IMG/VR virus record: IMGVR_UViG_3300034375_002930
Span: 1-21,029 of that record
DNA length: 21,029 nucleotides
Reading direction: 5' to 3' (one strand)
Source of the DNA: a virus
Below the pieces are notes generated by a model that was not told the origin of the DNA, did not search any database, and worked only from the letters and a program-made list of their open reading frames with translations. Below, in pieces: positions 5,996 to 14,900 of this stretch; position 1 is the stretch's first letter, and each line of letters opens with the position of its first letter. The translations under genes and the position numbers were made by a program.

Positions 5996-8392
5996 ATGCC
6001 CGAATACCGCACATACGCAGGACTAGATGACCGCATTTCCAAGGATGGAGATGTTGGTTTTATTGGTTTCAATAATAGGATGCGACCCGATCAGTTGCCG
6101 CCAAGCCTGCTTGCTGATGCACAGAATCTTAGGACTGACCGCAGGGGCGAGGCGCAGGTGCGAAAGGGAATTGACTTAATTGTTAGCCCACTGTCCACAG
6201 GTGCGTCCGCGCTTACACTTCCGTTTTTCTTAGTTGCTGATGATACTTCGGTAACGGCTACACAGACTGGTGGTGCTGTGGTTCTAACGAATGTTACTGC
6301 TACAAATTTTCCAAGCACTGGAACAGTTAATGTGTCAGGCGTATCCGGGCTTACTCCTGCTGTTAATGGTGACCGTGCATTCACAAAGAATAGTAGCGCA
6401 CAGATTACAATAGCTGACCAAACATACAGCGGAACGGCTAGCGGGACTGCGACAGTAAAGTTCGGTATACTAAATGATGGTGCTGTTAATGCCATTTATG
6501 GCTCCTGTTCTTTCTCGGATCCAAATGCATCAGCCAGTCAATATGTTATATTTGCTGCTAACTCAAAAGCGGTTGCTGTAAATATAAACACTGGAGCAAC
6601 TACAGATCTTGTTTATCCAACTGGAGTGACTGTATCAGCTACAGCATCCATGCTTCAAGCATTTAACAAAGTATTTATATTTCGTGATGGTAGCACGGCA
6701 TTAGAAAATAATCTAACACTATCCATAATTAGCTCTGCGACGGTCACTGGTTCAAGTAATACTGCGAATATTACTACAAGCACGAACCATAACTTAGTAA
6801 CTGGGGACCTTGTTACAATACATAATTTGGGATTCAGTACTACTGATCCTAATGGTTCGGCTAAAACTATTACAAGGGTAGATGATACGACATTTACTTA
6901 TTCACTTACGGCAAGTGGTGATGAAACCTATACGGTGTCAAGTGCCTCCCTTGTTTCTACTGATTTTAAAAAGGTAGCTAGTGGCACTTATACTCAACCA
7001 ATTCCACTCTCACTTACTGATATTGATTACGCTAGTGGCATAGCAACAGCCACAGCTAGTACTGCAGCGGTGGCTACTTTATTGGTAGGAGATACTTTAA
7101 CCTTTACTGACGCGGGTAGCTCTACTTATGCGGTTAGTGATACTATTGTTGTTAAATCAATACCGAGTACAACGACCTTTACATTTATTACGGATAAGGC
7201 TGATACTACAAATAAAAACGGAACTGTGCAAAAACGAGTATCGGTTGGACTTGGGTTCAGTCATATGCCTGCTCCACCATATGCCGTATATCACGAACGT
7301 CGGTTAATTATGCCACTCAAGTTTAATGTTGATGCGTCAACGGATTCATTTAGCTCCACAGGCATCCTCGATGAAATTATAGCATCTGATTTGTTGGACA
7401 GTGATAGCTATGACCAGATGTATGCTCAGTACAGGTTCAATGCCGGTGAAGCTGACTTTAACGTAGGACTGCATTCCTTCTCGGAGGACAAGCTTATGGT
7501 GTTCAACCGTAACAGTATTCACTTGGTTGCTAACACAACGTCCATTGCGGCATCTAATGCTAGGCTTTTAACTAACGAAGTTGGCTGCGTAGCCCGTCAA
7601 TCAATTATACAGGTCGGTAATCAGGTTATCTTTTTATCCGACAATGGTGTTTACAGCACGCAGTTCTTTGACGAATACAACCTTCGTGGTACTGAGACTC
7701 CATTGAGTGAGCCAATCAACGTAACTATTCAAAGAATTAACAAGGCGTATTGGGACAAGTCCGTAGGCGTTTACTTTGATAACAGATACTTCTTGGCCGT
7801 TCCCTTGGATAATTCTACCAAGAACAACGCTATAATAATCTACAACTTTCTTAATAAGCAGTGGGAAAGTATTGACCAAGTCAATGATGCGGACTTTCAC
7901 ATATCCAACCTTCTGGTTGTTGGTGAAGGCGATGCCCGTGGGGTATATGCAGTCAATGACATTGGCGGTGTCCAGAAATTAGACGAACGGGTTGACGGAG
8001 TGGACCGAGTAATCACACAAATTGGAGGATCAGAAAAAAATATTAACGTCCCAGGTTCGTTGACTACTCGGCAATACACACTTGGTAATCTCGAAAGAAA
8101 GAACTGGAAGCAATTTGAAATGCACATTGAGTCCGGGGCATCTACGGTTTCTAACTTTAATATATCTGCCGAGACGGAGAACCCGGATGCTGATCTTGCT
8201 TTAGGCACACTCAGTGACTTCGTGGGATCAACTTTATCTGAGGCCGAGGATGTGTCCATCCGTGGTAGAATAGGTAACCGTAGAGGTTACGGAATCCAAT
8301 TTACAATTAATAATACACTCGGAAGACCAAAGATTAGGGCTGTTGAAGCCGACGGGTCCATATCCTTCCGTTCAACTAATAAAGCAGAATAA
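5996..8392 (+). CDS. Tail nozzle-like beta-propeller virion protein
   Basis: The 798-residue product begins with a module GFIGFNNRMRPDQLPPSLLA (about residues 22-41) leading into 'NLRTDRRGEAQVRKGI'. This is how many podovirus tail-nozzle or hub proteins begin (short N-terminal arm, then propeller blade with 'R.G'). The second half (about 430-700) has propeller-like strands: APPYAVYHERRLIMPL, DKLMVFNRNSIHLVANTTSI, QVIFLSDNGVYSTQFFDEYN, VYFDNRYFLAVPLDNSTKNN and IIIYNFLNKQWESIDQV. About residues 65-420 include Thr/Ser-rich beta inserts, one resembling the 'T...H.L..GD.V.I' modules common in phage tail proteins. T7 gp12-like or P22 gp10-like roles (closing the tail channel) fit position and size. 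It overlaps the fibre gene by one base (TAATG). Confidence 0.6.
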   Translation: MPEYRTYAGLDDRISKDGDVGFIGFNNRMRPDQLPPSLLADAQNLRTDRRGEAQVRKGIDLIVSPLSTGASALTLPFFLVADDTSVTATQTGGAVVLTNVTATNFPSTGTVNVSGVSGLTPAVNGDRAFTKNSSAQITIADQTYSGTASGTATVKFGILNDGAVNAIYGSCSFSDPNASASQYVIFAANSKAVAVNINTGATTDLVYPTGVTVSATASMLQAFNKVFIFRDGSTALENNLTLSIISSATVTGSSNTANITTSTNHNLVTGDLVTIHNLGFSTTDPNGSAKTITRVDDTTFTYSLTASGDETYTVSSASLVSTDFKKVASGTYTQPIPLSLTDIDYASGIATATASTAAVATLLVGDTLTFTDAGSSTYAVSDTIVVKSIPSTTTFTFITDKADTTNKNGTVQKRVSVGLGFSHMPAPPYAVYHERRLIMPLKFNVDASTDSFSSTGILDEIIASDLLDSDSYDQMYAQYRFNAGEADFNVGLHSFSEDKLMVFNRNSIHLVANTTSIAASNARLLTNEVGCVARQSIIQVGNQVIFLSDNGVYSTQFFDEYNLRGTETPLSEPINVTIQRINKAYWDKSVGVYFDNRYFLAVPLDNSTKNNAIIIYNFLNKQWESIDQVNDADFHISNLLVVGEGDARGVYAVNDIGGVQKLDERVDGVDRVITQIGGSEKNINVPGSLTTRQYTLGNLERKNWKQFEMHIESGASTVSNFNISAETENPDADLALGTLSDFVGSTLSEAEDVSIRGRIGNRRGYGIQFTINNTLGRPKIRAVEADGSISFRSTNKAE

Positions 8393-9111
8393 TGGCAATT
8401 TTATCAAAAGGAACAACATTTTCAACAGGAGATCAGGTTACCGCAACTAACCTCAATGCCTTGGTTGATAGTGCAACATTTGCGACAGGAGCCGTGGATG
8501 ACAGCACAACAGCCCTAGACAGTTCTACTCCAAAGAAAATTATTGTAAAGAATGCTGGTATTACGTCTACTCAACTTGCTACCGATTCAGTCACAACGGT
8601 GAAGGTTGAAAACAATGCCATAACCCTAGCAAAGATGGCTACTCAAGCTGATCAGACCGTACTAGGCAATGTGTCAGGCGGGGCTGCCGTGCCTACAGCT
8701 GTTCCTATCGTAGGGGCTGCTGGCATACTTATTAACAATGACTCACTTGGAACGGATGATACTAAGGGTGCGACTCAAGGAAACATTAAAGCCTATGTTG
8801 ATGCGTCCTCAACGGATGGATTTACACCAACTGCTAGTGCCAGTGACACCAAAAGCGTTACTTTACCAAATGGTTTAATTATGAAATTTGGTCGAGTTGT
8901 TGCGAGTGGAAGCACCACAACGACTATAAACTTTAGTGATTTTGGTGGTAATTTTACGAATGACATATTTAGTGTAGTGCTTACCCCAGAGAGATCTGGA
9001 GGAGAAACTAATCCAACTCGATTGAACGCAGCACCTAGCACAAGTAGTTTTGTAATAAGAAATCACTTATCTGGCGATACCGATGTAGATTTTATAGCAA
9101 TTGGCAGATAA
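8392..9111 (+). CDS. Tail fibre protein with Gp53-like C-terminal domain
   Basis: This 239-residue protein has an N-terminal segment (about 1-30, FSTGDQVTATNLNALVDSAT) of the kind that attaches short fibres to the tail. A repeat-like region follows, with GITSTQLATDSVTTVKVENN then AITLAKMATQADQTVLGN, a trimeric-stalk pattern found in many fibres. The C-terminal 100 residues (KSVTLPNGLIMKFGRVV and later TNDIFSVVLTPERSGG, ending VDFIAIGR) match what I remember as the putative tail fibre Gp53-like C-terminal domain, where the last strands often end 'F.WIAIG'. It would bind the host surface as a trimer. Start and stop codons overlap both neighbours. Confidence 0.75.
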   Translation: MAILSKGTTFSTGDQVTATNLNALVDSATFATGAVDDSTTALDSSTPKKIIVKNAGITSTQLATDSVTTVKVENNAITLAKMATQADQTVLGNVSGGAAVPTAVPIVGAAGILINNDSLGTDDTKGATQGNIKAYVDASSTDGFTPTASASDTKSVTLPNGLIMKFGRVVASGSTTTTINFSDFGGNFTNDIFSVVLTPERSGGETNPTRLNAAPSTSSFVIRNHLSGDTDVDFIAIGR

Positions 9112-9593
9112 TGAACCCTCTCCTGCAATCAGTTCAAATAGCATTGCAAAATGCTGAACAGAAAGAAGCTATTGACTTTATAAATAAAGTCGTGGATTTC
9201 TGTATTGAACACGAGAACGGGAAGGTCTTAGCCGGATGGCCAGAGGATCGAATGCAGGTACTCATTGCTTATCATTTAGCCAAGCATACCTTCCTGTGCG
9301 AGCAGGACGAAGAAGGTAATATACAAGGTGTATTTATGTGGTATAATTGCGACAAGGACGATGGCTGGACTTTTGTTCAGAACTGGGAGGCCGATGACCC
9401 GGACGGTGACGCAATCTTCCTAGCCTTTTTATTCGCGGACAGCACCGACACTTTCAAACGACTTACACAGAATTTTATTATCAAATGCCCTGAGGTTATG
9501 CAGAAGAAACTATTAAGCATAAGATACAGGAATCAAAAACCCACAAAGGTGGATTACACGCCTAAACTATTTAACAGAATACTAAGCATATAA
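9111..9593 (+). CDS. Internal virion protein candidate (gp13-like position), acyltransferase-like fold possible
   Basis: The 160-residue product has an N-terminal helical part and then alternating strands and turns (LCEQDEEGNIQGVFMWYNC; AIFLAFLFADSTDTFKRLTQ) with a C-terminal YRNQKPTKVDYTPKLFNRIL. That pattern is vaguely like acyltransferase (GNAT or HlyC) folds in some phage internal proteins. I cannot see a clear acetyl-CoA loop. Its place between the fibre and a 453-aa internal-type protein corresponds to T7 gp13, a small protein of the ejection set. The start overlaps the stop of the fibre gene (TAATG). The family assignment is weak; the gene itself is certain. Confidence 0.4.
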   Translation: MNPLLQSVQIALQNAEQKEAIDFINKVVDFCIEHENGKVLAGWPEDRMQVLIAYHLAKHTFLCEQDEEGNIQGVFMWYNCDKDDGWTFVQNWEADDPDGDAIFLAFLFADSTDTFKRLTQNFIIKCPEVMQKKLLSIRYRNQKPTKVDYTPKLFNRILSI

Positions 9594-9597
9594 TATT

Positions 9598-10959
9598 ATG
9601 GGAGGAAAAGGATCACCACCACCACCACCACAAGTTGACCCAGGCGCGTCAATGGGTGAATACTTATTTGGGGAGAGCTTTGGCTCGGCTCAAGGCATCA
9701 CGGACCCTCAATTGCAGGAGCGATTGATTGGTGCAGAGCGTACCTATCGTCCGCAATACACCGCACTGGAGCTTGCCGACATTGGGGTCATGGCTCGTGG
9801 TATCAAGGGTGGTGCGGCTAACCCCGCATACCAAAGCCTCGAGGCAGAGCTTGCTGGACTTCGTGCTGGTCAAGAGACTGGCAATGCACGTTCTCAAGAA
9901 GACCTAGAAAATGCTGCTAATACTCTGTATCCCGACAGAGAGGCTAGCGGATTCAAGAGTAGTTCTTCCAACAAAGCTTTTAACGAATCCCAAGCGGCAA
10001 AACGTGACGCTTATCTATTAGCTGCTGGAGACCCGGGCCAGGATCGTGCGGCACGTATTGCACAGATTGAAACACAGATGCAGGGGATGTCACCAACCCT
10101 TGAGAAAACTTCAGGTCTGTTTGATCTTTTAGAAGAAAACACAGAGCGTGGAGGAAAATTACAGCGTGAGCAGTTACAGTTACAGCGTGAGTCCGACGTA
10201 GGTGCATTACGGGATTTCGCACCACAAGTGGTTGAGGCTTACCGTGGAGCTGACCCATACAGCACAGGACTAGCCGAGCAACAGACTGCCATGGCAGAGG
10301 ATCTTTACCAGCGCGCGCAGGGTCTTAACCCTGAGCAACAGCGTTTAGTCGATCAGCAGGCACTAGGTATGGCACAACGTCAAGGTCGTGTAACCGATCA
10401 GAGTGCAATCGCAGGTCAACTACTAGGCCGTGAACAATACCTATCCGGTCTTCGTGGCCAAGCGGCAGGTATGGGTCAACAGGCTTTTAGTATGAACCGT
10501 CAGCTAGCGGGTGACATAGGTAATACGATCTTAGGTCGTCCTTCATCTGCTATTAATCTAGGTGGTCAAACACTATCATCGGCACAGCAAGGCGCAGCAG
10601 GTCAAATGGGACCTCAACTATTCGACGCTAACGCAGGTTACAATGCGGCCTTGCAACAACGTGGACAGGACGTTACGTTCCAGGGTATGCAGGCTCAGGC
10701 TAAGGCGGCACAGGGTGCGGGGATAATGGGTGCAGCTGGTAATATTGCATCGGCAATGATAATCTGCTGGGTAGCCCGTGAGGTCTACGGCATCGATAAT
10801 CCTAAGTGGATAGAGTTCCGTGAATGGATGCTTAACGATGCACCAAGCTGGTTCCGTAACCTGTATGTAAAGTACGGAGAACGATTCGCTAAGTTCATTT
10901 CAAACAAGCCTCGTGTAAAATCAATCATCCGCAAGTGGATGAATACAAAAATTAAATAG
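9598..10959 (+). CDS. Internal virion (ejection) protein candidate, 453 aa
   Basis: The N-terminus is MGGKGSPPPPPQVDPG, a Gly/Pro start that I associate with phage internal core or tail proteins. The body (about 40-380) is Gln-, Ala- and Gly-rich and mostly helical, with coiled-coil-like stretches (ERGGKLQREQLQLQRESD) and blocks such as QRLVDQQALGMAQRQGR. The last 65 residues form a separate module: ICWVAREVYGIDNPKWIEFR, then WFRNLYVKYGERFAKF and a basic tail. I recall this 'CWVAREVYG' module at the ends of several phage tail or core proteins. Size and position suit a T7 gp14-like or related ejection protein that forms a channel in the envelope. A short in-frame direct repeat is present near 10159-10191. 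Confidence 0.55.
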   Translation: MGGKGSPPPPPQVDPGASMGEYLFGESFGSAQGITDPQLQERLIGAERTYRPQYTALELADIGVMARGIKGGAANPAYQSLEAELAGLRAGQETGNARSQEDLENAANTLYPDREASGFKSSSSNKAFNESQAAKRDAYLLAAGDPGQDRAARIAQIETQMQGMSPTLEKTSGLFDLLEENTERGGKLQREQLQLQRESDVGALRDFAPQVVEAYRGADPYSTGLAEQQTAMAEDLYQRAQGLNPEQQRLVDQQALGMAQRQGRVTDQSAIAGQLLGREQYLSGLRGQAAGMGQQAFSMNRQLAGDIGNTILGRPSSAINLGGQTLSSAQQGAAGQMGPQLFDANAGYNAALQQRGQDVTFQGMQAQAKAAQGAGIMGAAGNIASAMIICWVAREVYGIDNPKWIEFREWMLNDAPSWFRNLYVKYGERFAKFISNKPRVKSIIRKWMNTKIK

Positions 10960-10960
10960 T

Positions 10961-11830
10961 ATGGCATTTCAAGCAGGATCAAGAATTAGACCCGAACTGG
11001 GTAACGCGGACTTTAGTGGCTTTGCAAATGCGGCTACTATACAAGCTAACTCACTAGCCCAGCTAGGTGCTACCATTGGCTCCGCTATACAGGTTGCTGG
11101 AGAAAAGAAAAAAGAAAAGGCTCTTGGCAAACAGGCTCAAGAGATGGTCTTTGGTTTCTTAAAAGCAAATCCTGCTCAGGCTGAATTTTTTGGTCTATCA
11201 GAGGGATTTGAGATGGGTGACGTAAAACCTGTTGTTGATGTTATAGGTGCTAAACCCAGTATAGCACTGATGATGCAACTCAAGATGGCTAGTATGAAAG
11301 CTGGTCAAACAGAGCTTCCTAGCGTAAAAGATACACAAAACTTTAAAGAATACGTTGCAACCCTAACATCACCTAAGGGAGATGATTTGGTAGTTAGAGG
11401 CGGTATGCTTTATGACGAAGACATTGCCTTCGATGATCCTCTCCCTGCGGATGATCCTGCCGTTATAGCAGCCCTAAGAACTAAGGAAGGTAAAGAAATT
11501 CTTACTGGATATGGTGATGCGATCTACGGAGGCACAGTAGATGATGACGGAACTCCTGTCGAACCAGCAGAAATCATAGAGACACCTAGCATCAACGTGC
11601 AGGAAGAACCGACTGGTTCGCGAGCCTCTCAGCTGTTACGCAGTATTGGTGATGTAAATGCAAAGATGCGCGACGTGGGAAGCACTTCTAGAGCTATTCC
11701 TTTAGGACTTAAAGATTTTATGTTCAGTCCAGAAAGAACTCCATTTACTGAAAGTATAAGTTCTGCCAAGTCCAAGATGGAATCTGTGGACCCTTTTCTT
11801 CGATTTTTTACAAAGGGTATGCCGTTCTAG
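10961..11830 (+). CDS. Internal virion protein candidate, 289 aa
   Basis: The start codon lies 1 nt after the stop of the previous gene, so the two are co-translated. The N-terminal third is Ala/Gln/Gly-rich helix (GFANAATIQANSLAQLGATI) with a Lys-rich turn (GEKKKEKALGKQAQEM). The middle has an acidic region (EDIAFDDPLPADDPAVIAA). The end has a Ser/Arg-rich part and FLRFFTKGMPF. No known family. Because it stands between two probable ejection proteins it may be an accessory internal virion protein. A 96-nt gap with inverted repeats separates it from the giant downstream gene. Confidence 0.5.
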   Translation: MAFQAGSRIRPELGNADFSGFANAATIQANSLAQLGATIGSAIQVAGEKKKEKALGKQAQEMVFGFLKANPAQAEFFGLSEGFEMGDVKPVVDVIGAKPSIALMMQLKMASMKAGQTELPSVKDTQNFKEYVATLTSPKGDDLVVRGGMLYDEDIAFDDPLPADDPAVIAALRTKEGKEILTGYGDAIYGGTVDDDGTPVEPAEIIETPSINVQEEPTGSRASQLLRSIGDVNAKMRDVGSTSRAIPLGLKDFMFSPERTPFTESISSAKSKMESVDPFLRFFTKGMPF

Positions 11831-11926
11831 ATTCCCGTCGTTTACCAATAATATATTCCACGGTAAAAGACTTCTTTCAATAGTATTTAAATACATCTTA
11901 CTTTAGCTTTTGGAGCTAATACACTT
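11831..11926 (+). promoter_or_regulatory. Intergenic region with three inverted repeats
   Basis: This is the longest gap in the late gene block. It contains an imperfect 10-bp hairpin (11837-11846 with 11862-11871, one mismatch), a perfect 12-nt palindrome GTATTTAAATAC at 11883-11894, and a 6-bp stem-loop TTAGCT/AGCTAA at 11903-11919. A GGAG at 11912-11915 could serve the next start, at a long spacing of 11 nt. The hairpins lack a proper T-run. A regulatory or weak-terminator role for the giant gene is plausible. Confidence 0.4.
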
Positions 11927-14900
11927 ATGCCTACTTCTACATTTAGAGATCCAGGAACAGGAAGAGCTTTTAGTTTTAAGCACGATAAAGGTCTTACTCC
12001 GGATCAGCTACAGGCACTTGCTAACGACAAAAGATTTGAGGGTCTAAAGAGGGAGGGCAATCTTGTCACCCGCAACATAGCCATCGGCGTTGATACAATT
12101 CAGCAAAATGTTTTTGGATCAGCCCTAGAAGGTGTTGGTAAAACTTTTGACCTCAAGACGCTAGAGGAACTAGGTGCTAGCGTTATAGAGGAGCAAGAAA
12201 GCCAGATGGAAGACCGTCGTAGGTTTGCTCCTAGGTCAGAAGGCTTTGTTCCATACGTCACGGAAATGGCTGCTCAATCAGCTCCTATCAGTGCGGTTGG
12301 TCTAGCTGGTGGATATGCTGGTTTTAAGGGTGGTGCAGCTATTGGAACCGTTTTAGGAGGGCCACCAGGCACAGTAATAGGTGGTACTGTTGGTGGGTTC
12401 TTGGGAGCCGCAGGTGCGATGCTACCCTTCTTCTACGGAGGAAACAGAGAGCGTCAGAAGGAAGCTATTGAGCGTGGCTATCGTACTGAGGTGGACGAAG
12501 GAGCCGCTCTATTGACTGCTATTCCACAAGCCTCTCTGGATAGTATTCTAAATTTGTTTGTTGTTTCCAAGGTTGGTAGGGCATTTGTCCCAGCGGCCAT
12601 TCAAAAGGGTGGCGGTATATTTACTCGAGTTTCCAAAGGAACTGCAACAGGTGTGCTTACTGAGACTCCTACTGAGCTAGGGCAACAAGTCCTTGAGCGT
12701 TATCAGGCCGGGCTTCCTATGGACACGCCAGAAGCTATTGAGGAATACAAGGCAGCCGCCGCTGGTGGTGCTATCCTTGGTGGTATCCTAGGTGGTGGTT
12801 CCGGTGCTATCTCCAGAAGTGCTGATGTCGAACCGGATTCTGAAGAGGATCCAGACAAGACCGAAGAGGAACAAGAGAGAGACGATCAAGAGAGAATTGA
12901 TGAACTTGATGAAGAGATTGGTGGAGGCGAGAAGAAGATTTTCAAGGTTGAGTACACTGACCCAGATACCAATGAAAAGATAGTAACTGAGGTAGAGGCT
13001 ACTAGCTTTGAAGAAGCCCGTGGCTTAGTTGCGGAAAGCACTGGTGCTAACCCTAATACGATAGCACTTGCTCCGGAAACTACACCAGAGCCAGAACCTG
13101 CTCCAGAGCCAGAGCCAGAAGAAGAACCTGCCCCAGAAGAAGAGCCTGCTCCAGAACCAGAAGAAGAGCCTATCCCAGAGCCTTCTGAAGGTGTTGAGGA
13201 TGAACCAGATTTTGAACCAGAGATTCGCCAACAAGTTAAGGACGCACTCAAGTTAGAAGGAGCTAGGAATTTCCTAAGGGTTGACCCAGTAAACCGCAAC
13301 CCTGTTCCTTTAGGTCCTCTTGAAAATAGTATTCGTGAGGGCGTTCCCATCGGTGAGGTTGCAACCGAACAAGAAGTAAATGAAAAATTTAGTGACGAAC
13401 AATTACTTCAAGCATTAGAAGCCGCAAACGATGGAGGAGCTTTTCGGTTATCTTCTCTAACGGGAGCTAGAAATATTATTATGCCAAAAGGTGTAGCATT
13501 TGATTCTTTGCCTATGGCAGAAAGACAAAAAATCGACGAGGAAGCCTTTAAATTAAGGAAGCGACAAAAAAAACTCCAGAAAGAATCCTTCAATCTACAA
13601 AATAGACTGCGAGCTAAAATTAAAGAAGAGGGTTATGTTCAAACAGACCTAGATAAGGAGTTAGAGGCTATTGCACCTCGAGGAGAAATCATAGAAACTC
13701 GTGATCAATTAAAAGCAATCGTTGATAGTTTTATACCTATCGCACAAAAACTTGGATTTGATATTGATACAACCTATAAGAAATCTAAAAAGGGTTCTAG
13801 CGCAAGATGGAATCCTGGTAAGAATAGAATACAAATAGACGTAACTGCGCTGTTTGATAGGGTGACAAAAGGTTTAGACGAAAGACCAACTGGAACAGGA
13901 GGCAACTATGTTCGGTCTGTTATGCGTGAAGAAATTATTCATGGCGCAATGGATAAGGTCTTGGTCAAAAAGGGTATAATGTCAGACCAGTGGTATATCG
14001 ATCTCGGTGCATCGCTAACTGAAGCCCAGAGAAAAGCCCTTAGAGAAAATTATAATGTAGAAGCAAAAAGCAGCTACGGAAAAACAGGTAAGAAAAGTGA
14101 TATTGATTTTGGTTACGGTGCTGAATACGCACGAGCAGTAGTCCAACAACTTCTTTACGGCAATGATACTCAATCCTTTACTCAGCCAGGCAGTGCCTTG
14201 GAAAGGGTTAAGGCTCTCATTAAGTCAACTCAAGCATACATCACTAAGGCTCTAAAAACTTTAGCCCCTAAAAATGAAGAGGCAGCGGCTATCATTGCAG
14301 AGACGGCTGACCTTTTACTGAAGGCTGATCCTAACGCAAAGCCGACTAATCAAAAGACTGTAGCATTATCTAAGTTCCTTCTAAGACAAAAGCAGGCTAA
14401 CAAGGCTTCTGGTGTTTCTACTTCTGGCGTGGACCCTGCCATTGAGTCAGCCCCAAATTTAGAAAGCGCAGCACCTACACCTGTATCGGCAGAGACAGTT
14501 GCGGAATCAGACAAGCCACCGAGTGAGCGTAAGGGCAAGGAGGAAATAACTACAGTTGATAGGTATCTAAAAACTATCAGTTCGTTGCTCCGTAGTATGC
14601 ACCCCCGACTAGCCTTGTTGGTTGATAAGTACTACAATGACATTGACTCAAAGGTTCTTGGTTACATGACCAAGACCAAGCCCTTCTTTGAGAAAATAAA
14701 TAAGATCAAGAACAAGAAGGATAGGAAACGCTTGACTCAACTAATCTACTATAGCCGTAGCCTTGAGAGGGATCCAGAGCAAGGTGAACTAAGAATCAAG
14801 GAGCGTGACCTTCTGTTAAGGAAATACGGAATGTATAATGACTTCCATCTTCGGGTGAGAGTTATTCTTAATAAGGTCCGTACGGAACTCGTAAATGCTG

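Noticed and set aside
12886-13350. 154-codon minus-strand ORF rich in Ser and Gly
   Set aside because: It is the antisense shadow of the Pro-Glu repeat of the giant virion protein gene; no ordered motifs and no start context.
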